Positions 1 through 5,119 of a DNA stretch of 6,220 nucleotides are shown here, piece after piece. Origin of the DNA: Bacteroidia bacterium (GTDB taxonomy: Bacteria > Bacteroidota > Bacteroidia > Flavobacteriales > Flavobacteriaceae); contig JAUIAA010000134.1 in the NCBI GenBank assembly GCA_030425715.1, forward strand, positions 1 through 6,220, read 5' to 3'. Positions within the stretch are counted from its first letter, which is position 1. Every line of letters begins with the position of its first letter. The notes under the pieces are model-generated. The model worked only from the letters and a program-made list of their open reading frames with translations. It was not told where the DNA came from and searched no databases. The translations under genes were made by a program, and so were the position numbers.

Positions 1-91
1 TACCATCATTATCTGTATCTCGATCTACAACACCATTATCTTCATCTACATCTAAAATACCATCATTATCATCATCTGTATCTACAATATC
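1..91. repeat. Direct repeat copy B (at least 91 bp, cut by window edge)
   Basis: Positions 1-91 match 619-709 base for base; the first mismatch is 92 (t) against 710 (a). The offset is 618 bp, exactly 206 codons, so both copies are read in the same frame of the adhesin gene. It encodes acidic TSP3-like repeats (VDTDDDNDGILDVDEDNG and DRDTDNDG). The match may continue past position 1, outside the window. Confidence 0.97.
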
Positions 92-2167
92 TGGAATACC
101 GTCATTGTCAAAATCATCTGGTGTAATATAACTTACCTCATCTGATATTGTAGTTGGGTCACAGGCATAGGCGATATTGTTTACTACCACTCTATACATT
201 TCTGTTAACTTACTTACATCACTATGGGTTACCATCAAATCGGCTGTAGTAGCTCCTGCATAATCTCCTCCATCTACTATATCTACCCATGTTGCGCCTG
301 CATCTGTACTTATTTGCCATTGGTAAGTATCGGCGGTTGCCACTACCGAAAAAGTAACGGTTCCTATTACCAAATCTTGATCAGTTGGTTGGGTTGTGAT
401 TGCTGCTGCTGCTCCTGATTCTTGAAAATCTGGAGTGCCATTACTATCCAAATCATTTGGTGGGGTATAACCATCTACGCCACTTGTTACTTGTCCGTTG
501 GCATCAACTGTAATTGGTGCACTGCCTAACATTCCATCGCCATCGCCATCTGTAAATCCTGCTTCGGTTACATCAAAACAACCATCGCCATCAGCATCTA
601 AACTTATTCTATCTGGGGTACCATCATTATCTGTATCTCGATCTACAACACCATTATCTTCATCTACATCTAAAATACCATCATTATCATCATCTGTATC
701 TACAATATCAGGCACGCCATCTCTATCTGTGTCTAACTCAATGGTTAAGGCATAATCTTCCACCTCTCCATTTGTTGCAATACCACCAAACTGAGCACTT
801 GTTAACACATCACTTGTAATTCTAAACCTTGCATATGTTTGACCTGCCTCAACATCTACTCCATTTGCAACTAAATTTGACCAAGTTATTGTTCCTGTAC
901 TTACTCCATTATTTGGCACTACTGCTGAAGTAAATTCATCTGTATCAAAGGTTCCATTTCCGTCAAAATCTATCCAAGCATATAAATTCGCAGGTGCTGA
1001 CAAATCATTTCTATAAGAAAAGTTAATTGTCAAATTATCTACAGAGGTCAACATTCCATTAAACTGATTTGGATCCACACCGTCTTCATCATCTGCATCA
1101 CTTGAATCATCTCCATCTGCATTAGCACCAGGGTAACCATTAACATCGGTATCTACCAACACTCCTAGTCTTAAATCAGTAATTCCCTTTATGTGATGTG
1201 CACCATTAGGCATTGATGTACCATAACTATCTGGAGCATCACCATAATCGTATTGTACAGGAGGCCTAATCCTCCAAAATCTAGATTCTAAATTATTATA
1301 GGCATCAATTCCTGTAACATCAATAATTCCATAATTACCCTGTAACCCTAATTCATTTGTATCTAAAGCACTATTTCCTGAAGTTCCATAAGCATCTACA
1401 TCATTTAATATTTGATTAATTGCTGTGGTTGTTAGATAATTATAATCTAAATCAATTTTACGAAGACTCGAATATCCTGCGACATCCAGTGTAGTAAGTA
1501 AATTTGAAGATAGGTCAAGAGAGGTTAAATTAGTATTCCCGTTCAAATCTAAAGTTCCAATATCGTTACCATCGGCATCAATAATCTCTAAATTAGAATT
1601 AGGAGGTAAGTTTAAGTTTGTAATATCATTTTGGTAAACATATAACTCCTCCAACAAAGCCATTCCAGAGGCATCAAACAGTCCTGTAAATTCATTACTA
1701 CTTAAATTTACTATAATCAGATTGTTGTTTGCACTTAAATCAATAGAGACTAAACTATTGTTTGGTAATTTAAGCACTTCAATATTTTGTAAGTTACTAA
1801 TATCAACAGAAGTAATGTCTAAACCAGTTCCTAATAAACTTGTTGTATTTACAAAATCATCCTGACTGGTTATTGTTATAGTAATTGTGCCATTACCAAC
1901 ATTGGAACTAAAATCAAATGCTGGATTATCTCCTGAATCTGTCACATTAATACCACCAGGTCCAACAGCTGTCCATTCAAGAGGAATTCCTCCATCATTC
2001 TCAAAAAAAGCTCTCCAGTTATTATCGTCGGAAGTCGTGGTTATTGTCATTGTTTGCTGCGCAAACGCGAATGTACTAACTAATAAAACTAAAAAAGTCA
2101 AAATTCTTTTAGAAAAAATACTGCTTTTCGACTTTTTGTTATTTGAGTTTAAGTAATTTTTATTCAT
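1..2167 (-). CDS. Large secreted modular adhesin-like protein with LRR, GEVED and TSP3/Ig-like modules (3' end outside window)
   Basis: The frame runs without a stop from the ATG at 2167-2165 to the window edge (722 residues). An in-frame TAA three codons upstream fixes the start. Residues 1-36 look like a signal peptide with a long basic n-region and a core ending STFAFA|QQ. Residues 38-115 resemble a beta-rich domain of unknown type. Residues about 117-270 are six leucine-rich repeats of 21-22 residues (pattern LxxLDLSxNxL). Residues 307-478 are a GEVED-type domain, opening DYGDAPDSYG and closing GEVEDYALTIEL. Residues 479-582 hold acidic DxDxDG calcium-binding-type (TSP3-like) repeats and a linker with DGDGCFDVTEAGF and PNDLDSNG. 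Residues 586-682 are an Ig-like domain (YQWQISTDAGATW to YACDP). A second TSP3 block starts at 684 and is cut by the edge. The role is inferred as surface adhesion or binding, exported by the type IX system. The expected C-terminal sorting domain is not visible. LRR and GEVED domains suggest ligand binding, but no catalytic domain is seen. Confidence 0.9.
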   Translation of the reverse strand, partial: MNKNYLNSNNKKSKSSIFSKRILTFLVLLVSTFAFAQQTMTITTTSDDNNWRAFFENDGGIPLEWTAVGPGGINVTDSGDNPAFDFSSNVGNGTITITITSQDDFVNTTSLLGTGLDITSVDISNLQNIEVLKLPNNSLVSIDLSANNNLIIVNLSSNEFTGLFDASGMALLEELYVYQNDITNLNLPPNSNLEIIDADGNDIGTLDLNGNTNLTSLDLSSNLLTTLDVAGYSSLRKIDLDYNYLTTTAINQILNDVDAYGTSGNSALDTNELGLQGNYGIIDVTGIDAYNNLESRFWRIRPPVQYDYGDAPDSYGTSMPNGAHHIKGITDLRLGVLVDTDVNGYPGANADGDDSSDADDEDGVDPNQFNGMLTSVDNLTINFSYRNDLSAPANLYAWIDFDGNGTFDTDEFTSAVVPNNGVSTGTITWSNLVANGVDVEAGQTYARFRITSDVLTSAQFGGIATNGEVEDYALTIELDTDRDGVPDIVDTDDDNDGILDVDEDNGVVDRDTDNDGTPDRISLDADGDGCFDVTEAGFTDGDGDGMLGSAPITVDANGQVTSGVDGYTPPNDLDSNGTPDFQESGAAAAITTQPTDQDLVIGTVTFSVVATADTYQWQISTDAGATWVDIVDGGDYAGATTADLMVTHSDVSKLTEMYRVVVNNIAYACDPTTISDEVSYITPDDFDNDGIPDIVDTDDDNDGILDVDEDNGVVDRDTDNDG
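619..709. repeat. Direct repeat copy A (at least 91 bp)
   Basis: This is the partner of positions 1-91, with identical sequence. It encodes residues of the first TSP3-like block, which follows the GEVED domain. Sequence just above 709 differs from that above 91: copy A is joined to the GEVED domain and copy B to an Ig-like domain, so 91/709 marks a sharp edge of identity. Confidence 0.97.
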
Positions 2168-2203
2168 ATCTTTTTACTTAATAATAGTGTTATTTTTTAT
2201 ATG

Positions 2204-2241
2204 CAAAGCTCACCACGCCTTTGTAAACATGGTGAGCTTTG
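2204..2241 (-). terminator. 12-bp stem-loop between the OmpA-family gene and the LRR adhesin gene
   Basis: Arms 2204-2215 (caaagctcacca) and 2230-2241 are perfectly complementary, with a 14-nt loop. It lies 153 bp after the OmpA-family stop and 36 nt before the adhesin ATG. On the transcribed strand it is followed by CATATAAAAAATAAC, not by a U-run, so it could be a weak terminator for the upstream operon. If the promoter at 2327-2334 is real, it would instead be a structured element in the 5' leader of the adhesin. The structure is clear; the role is uncertain. Confidence 0.5.
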
Positions 2242-2257
2242 AAAAACTTTATCTTTT

Positions 2258-2279
2258 AAAGCCTTGCGGCTGTTGCTTT
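2258..2279 (-). other. Small hairpin with GCAA tetraloop option
   Basis: On the minus strand AGCC-GCAA-GGCT forms a 4-bp stem closed by a GNRA-type loop and is followed by TTTAAAAG. An alternative outer pairing is AAAGC (2258-2262 on plus) with GCTTT (2275-2279). It lies between the possible promoter and the larger hairpin. It may be part of a leader structure or a weak terminator for the OmpA-family gene, but it is short enough to be chance. Confidence 0.25.
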
Positions 2280-2323
2280 TCGTTACTAAATGGTATTAAT
2301 AATTTCACTGTTATGAACTATGG

Positions 2324-2347
2324 TAACAAATATATAAAAATTTGTTA
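2324..2347. promoter_or_regulatory. Inverted repeat overlapping the -7 element
   Basis: Positions 2324-2331 (taacaaat) and 2340-2347 (atttgtta) are perfect inverted copies of 8 bp around an 8-bp AT spacer. One arm contains most of the candidate -7 box, so a dimeric repressor site is possible. Very AT-rich sequence makes chance palindromes common. Confidence 0.35.
2327..2334 (-). promoter_or_regulatory. Bacteroidota-type -7 element (TATATTTG) for the LRR adhesin gene
   Basis: The minus strand reads TATATTTG, an exact match to the Bacteroidota primary-sigma -7 consensus TAnnTTTG. A convincing -33 TTTG is missing; GGTTAAAA, a little over 20 bases upstream, is the nearest candidate. A start of transcription near 2320 would give a leader of about 150 nt before the ATG at 2167. 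The box is inside an inverted repeat (2324-2331 with 2340-2347). Confidence 0.5.
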
Positions 2348-2393
2348 ATTATCGCTTTTAACCTAGTGTTTTTTCTTAATGTAATGTTAACAA

Positions 2394-4013
2394 TTATTCG
2401 CCTCCATCTTCTGATGTTGGCACCATTTCAAAACCACTTTCGTTGGCAATTTTAAACTCTGTACGACGGTTTAATTGGTGTTCTTCTTTAGAACATTTTA
2501 CACCATTACTACAGTTGTTTACTAATTGGGTTTCTCCATAACCTTTATAGGTTATTCTACTGGCATCAATACCTTTGGCAACAATATAATCTACTGTTGA
2601 TTTTGCACGTTTTTCTGATAATATTTGGTTGTAACTATCTATACCACGTGAATCGGTATGCGAACCAGCCTCAATCATCAACTCTGGGTATTCGTTCATT
2701 ACTTGTACCACTTTATCTAATTCTTTCGCTGCATCTGGGCGAATATTCCATTTATCGAAGTCGAAATAAATAGTATTGATATTTACTTTATTAGATACAA
2801 ATTGATCTGGTAAATTTAAGTCTACTTGTAATGGATCAACATCTATATCGTTTACTGTTTTAATTTCTTTTTCATCGTTTAAATAACCTTTGTGCATCCC
2901 TACTACCACATATGTAGAATCGCAAATTGCAGTGGTAAATTTATACGATGCATCTGAAGCACTTGCTGTAGTAGATTCTACTACTTCGCCTGTTGTTGTT
3001 CTTAACTCAACCATAGCACCTGGTAATGGTTCGTTGGTAGATTCTGAACGAACGACACCTGCAATTTCTTGGGTACAATGGATATACAAACCTGGCGAAG
3101 CTAGGAAAGAATAGATATCATCATCTCCTTTTCCTTCTTCTCTATTAGAAGAGAAAAATCCTCTATCTTTAGCATCGTCAATAATAAAAGAAAAATCATC
3201 GGCAACACTATTTACTGGTTCTCCTAAATTAATGGGAGTTGATACAGAATTATCGTATAACTGACTTGCAAAAACATCTAACTCTCCATGACCAGGATGA
3301 CCGTCTGATGAAAAATATAAAATATTATCTTCTCCTACAAAAGGAAACATTTCTCTTTCTGGCGTATTGATTTTTGGTCCTAAATTTACAGGTTGCCCAA
3401 AAGATCCATCTGCATGAATATCAACATAATAAATATCTGTTTTTCCTAAAGATCCTGGCATATCAGAAACAAAATACAATTTGGTCTCGTCATGGTTAAG
3501 GGCTGGATGGCCTGTAGAGTACTCGTTACTATTAAAATGTAACTTTTCTTTCATGGTCCACTTACCATCTAAGTCTAAATGTGCTCTAAAAATCTGTAGG
3601 GTATTTACTCCAGAAGAATCGGTTAAAAACTTCTTTTCGTAGTAGTTGTTTGCCGTATAATATACTGTTTTCATGTTTTTTGAAAACACTACACTACCTT
3701 CATGAAATTTGGTGTTTACTTCACCTAATAGTCTTTTTTTATCGATAACTTGTCTGTCATCGGTAATCAAACCTGTATATAAATCTAAAAACGCTTGTCC
3801 GTTTTCTTTCCATAATTTTTTCACAATCATGGTATTATCTGTAGGAGCTGCAAAAACTATTCTATCAGTTCCTAAAAAAGCCGCTCCAAAATCTGAATTT
3901 TTAGTATTGATATCCAGATTTTTAATGGTGTATTCACCGGGCGTGGTTTCTGTTTGTGCCATCATAAATGCCACTTGAAACATTAAATAAAATAAAGTAA
4001 TTCTTTTTCTCAT
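2394..4013 (-). CDS. OmpA-family protein with PD40 propeller repeats and carboxypeptidase-regulatory-like domain
   Basis: The protein has 539 residues. Residues 1-19 are a signal peptide (FMMA|QTE); there is no lipobox cysteine. Residues about 30-305 form a PD40/WD40-like propeller, with repeats near 166-198 (STGHPALNHDETKLYFVSD), 223-249 (ILYFSSDGHPGHGELDVF) and 273-303 (RGFFSSN...DDDIYSF). Residues about 313-400 fit a carboxypeptidase-regulatory-like beta fold (IAGVVRSESTNEPLPGA), flanked by C313 and C364. Residues about 411-522 are the OmpA C-terminal peptidoglycan-binding domain (IYFDFDKWNIRPDA). The two expected peptide-binding residues are present as D454 and R469, and NRRTEF lies near the end. 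C501 and C507 lie in a short insert common in flavobacterial members. Many relatives beside type IX partner proteins carry an N-terminal TPR region of about 100 residues; here the propeller begins right after the signal peptide. The gene starts 42 bp after the PorP/SprF gene, so co-transcription is likely. The inferred role is anchoring an outer-membrane complex to the cell wall, as proposed for PorE-like proteins. Confidence 0.93.
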   Translation of the reverse strand: MRKRITLFYLMFQVAFMMAQTETTPGEYTIKNLDINTKNSDFGAAFLGTDRIVFAAPTDNTMIVKKLWKENGQAFLDLYTGLITDDRQVIDKKRLLGEVNTKFHEGSVVFSKNMKTVYYTANNYYEKKFLTDSSGVNTLQIFRAHLDLDGKWTMKEKLHFNSNEYSTGHPALNHDETKLYFVSDMPGSLGKTDIYYVDIHADGSFGQPVNLGPKINTPEREMFPFVGEDNILYFSSDGHPGHGELDVFASQLYDNSVSTPINLGEPVNSVADDFSFIIDDAKDRGFFSSNREEGKGDDDIYSFLASPGLYIHCTQEIAGVVRSESTNEPLPGAMVELRTTTGEVVESTTASASDASYKFTTAICDSTYVVVGMHKGYLNDEKEIKTVNDIDVDPLQVDLNLPDQFVSNKVNINTIYFDFDKWNIRPDAAKELDKVVQVMNEYPELMIEAGSHTDSRGIDSYNQILSEKRAKSTVDYIVAKGIDASRITYKGYGETQLVNNCSNGVKCSKEEHQLNRRTEFKIANESGFEMVPTSEDGGE

Positions 4014-4055
4014 ATCGGGGAATTTTGAATAAATGTAATAATTTTTTTATAAGTA

Positions 4056-4982
4056 TTAGAAAAATCTAGGTGACTTTAAATTTTTCTTTGAAAAATCAAT
4101 GTCGTATAATAAGATCAATTCATGTGATCCGTTAGTATTTGTATTTGAAAAATCTGATATCGTATAATCGTAAGCATAGCCAATTCTAAAGTCAGGGGTT
4201 ACTGCAAAATTGATCAAGCCACTTAACGAATCGTCATATCTATAACTCGCGCCTAATTCTAATCTATCATACATTAAAAAGTTGGCATTCACATCAAAGG
4301 ATATAGGTGCGCCTGAAACGCCTTTTACCATTACCGATGGTTTGAACTTTAAAGTACTCGATAAATCAAATACATAACCACTTGTTAAAAAATAGTGTAT
4401 CTCTTCAGATGCTTTGGTTATTACACTCCCTGATTTCTCAAAATGTGTTGTCTTCAATATGTTGGGCACCGAAAATCCTACATAAAACTTATCGGTGTAA
4501 TAATAAACACCAGCTCCAAAATTTGGATAAGTATTATTTACATTGTCGTCAAACAATGGGTCATTGGGATCTTGTGGTAGAATAATGGATAATAAATCAA
4601 TATCCTGCAAGGTCAAACCTCCTTTTAAACCAAAGGCCAATCTCCCTTCTTCTGAGGTAGTGATGGTATAAGATAAATCTACATAAATGTTTTGCTCTTT
4701 TACCGGACCTATTTCATCGGCTATGACCGAAAAACCCATCCCTAACTTTCTTCCTATGGGTGCATGAACGTCAAACGTAGCGGTTTTGGGTGCACCATCT
4801 ATTCCTGTCCATTGACTACGTCCTAACAAACTTAAACTTAAAGTACCACGTGAACCAGCATACGCTGGATTTACAACGTTCATGTTGTACATATATTGTG
4901 TGTATTGCGGATCTTGTTGTGCAAAAGTATCTGTAATACATACTAAAAAACCTAAAACTAAGAAGATTGTTATTTTTTTCAT
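4056..4982 (-). CDS. PorP/SprF family type IX secretion outer-membrane protein
   Basis: The protein has 308 residues, the usual length for the family. Residues 1-21 are a signal peptide (CITDTFA|QQ). The mature N-terminus carries the family hallmark QDPQYTQYMYNMNVVNPAYAG (residues 23-43), followed by SQWTGIDGAPKT at 56-67. The rest alternates short beta-strand-like segments, consistent with an outer-membrane barrel. The end is also typical: YAYDYTISD at 269-277, GSHELILLYD at 285-294 and the final SPRFF. In Flavobacterium johnsoniae the relative SprF is required for secretion of the adhesin SprB encoded just upstream, and PorP/SprF-like proteins generally serve type B cargo. Here the gene lies 137 bp downstream of a type B cargo gene and 42 bp upstream of an OmpA-family gene, so a partner role in exporting or anchoring that cargo is a sound inference. 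Orthology to a particular porP, sprF or remote paralogue cannot be decided, so no symbol is given. The ATG is preceded by an A/T-rich stretch without a Shine-Dalgarno sequence, normal for the phylum. Confidence 0.95.
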   Translation of the reverse strand: MKKITIFLVLGFLVCITDTFAQQDPQYTQYMYNMNVVNPAYAGSRGTLSLSLLGRSQWTGIDGAPKTATFDVHAPIGRKLGMGFSVIADEIGPVKEQNIYVDLSYTITTSEEGRLAFGLKGGLTLQDIDLLSIILPQDPNDPLFDDNVNNTYPNFGAGVYYYTDKFYVGFSVPNILKTTHFEKSGSVITKASEEIHYFLTSGYVFDLSSTLKFKPSVMVKGVSGAPISFDVNANFLMYDRLELGASYRYDDSLSGLINFAVTPDFRIGYAYDYTISDFSNTNTNGSHELILLYDIDFSKKNLKSPRFF

Positions 4983-5000
4983 TTGTTAAATTTAAATTTT

Positions 5001-5017
5001 TGACAGCCCTGCTGTCA
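5001..5017 (-). promoter_or_regulatory. Small GC-rich hairpin 18 nt before the PorP/SprF start
   Basis: TGACAGC (5001-5007) and GCTGTCA (5011-5017) pair perfectly around a 3-nt loop, in surroundings that are almost all A and T. On the transcript it is followed by AAAATTTAAATTTAACAA and then the ATG. This could be a protein-binding site or a 5'-leader hairpin that leaves the A-rich ribosome entry region open. Confidence 0.4.
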
Positions 5018-5039
5018 TTTAAATAGCTATGAGTTATTT

Positions 5040-5071
5040 AAATTAGCTTATATATAACTCCCCACTAACAA
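5040..5071 (-). promoter_or_regulatory. Weak promoter candidate for the PorP/SprF-OmpA pair
   Basis: The minus strand has TTG (complement of 5069-5071), then 23 bases, then TAATTTA (5039-5045), a partial match to TAnnTTTG. It sits between the hairpin at 5084-5112 and the PorP/SprF ATG. The spacing is long and the -7 box lacks the final G, so this is only a candidate. Confidence 0.25.
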
Positions 5072-5083
5072 TATTATTATATG

Positions 5084-5112
5084 AAAGTAGAGAGAAAACT
5101 TCTCTCTACTTT
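5084..5112 (-). terminator. 13-bp stem-loop after the type B cargo gene
   Basis: Arms 5084-5096 (aaagtagagagaa) and 5100-5112 are perfectly complementary around a 3-nt loop. The hairpin begins 7 bp after the TAG stop of the cargo gene, the classical place for a terminator. On the transcribed strand the stem ends CTTT and continues CATATAATAATATTG, so a long U-run is absent. It may act as a partial terminator or a 3'-end stabiliser separating cargo expression from that of the PorP/SprF gene. Confidence 0.6.
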
Positions 5113-5119
5113 ATTTTAT

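Noticed and set aside
1..720. Repeated atc-rich blocks resembling a CRISPR or satellite array
   Set aside because: Units are irregular, in codon register and translate to DxDxDG calcium-type repeats. There are no equal-length spacers.
224..755. Plus-strand open frames within the adhesin repeat region (224-418, 498-755)
   Set aside because: They are antisense to a continuous minus-strand frame with clear domains. Their Ser/Pro/Cys-rich products reflect the biased Asp/Gly codons of the repeats.
1887..2156. Plus-strand open frame of 89 codons antisense to the signal-peptide region
   Set aside because: It has no recognisable protein features and overlaps the well-supported signal peptide and start of the minus-strand adhesin.
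2168..2393. Possible small RNA or riboswitch in the intergenic region
   Set aside because: Hairpins exist, but no known aptamer core or sRNA family could be recognised; recorded only as leader structures.
2890..3978. Plus-strand open frames at 2890-3114 and 3709-3978
   Set aside because: They are antisense to the OmpA-family gene, whose reading frame is full length and well conserved in motif content.
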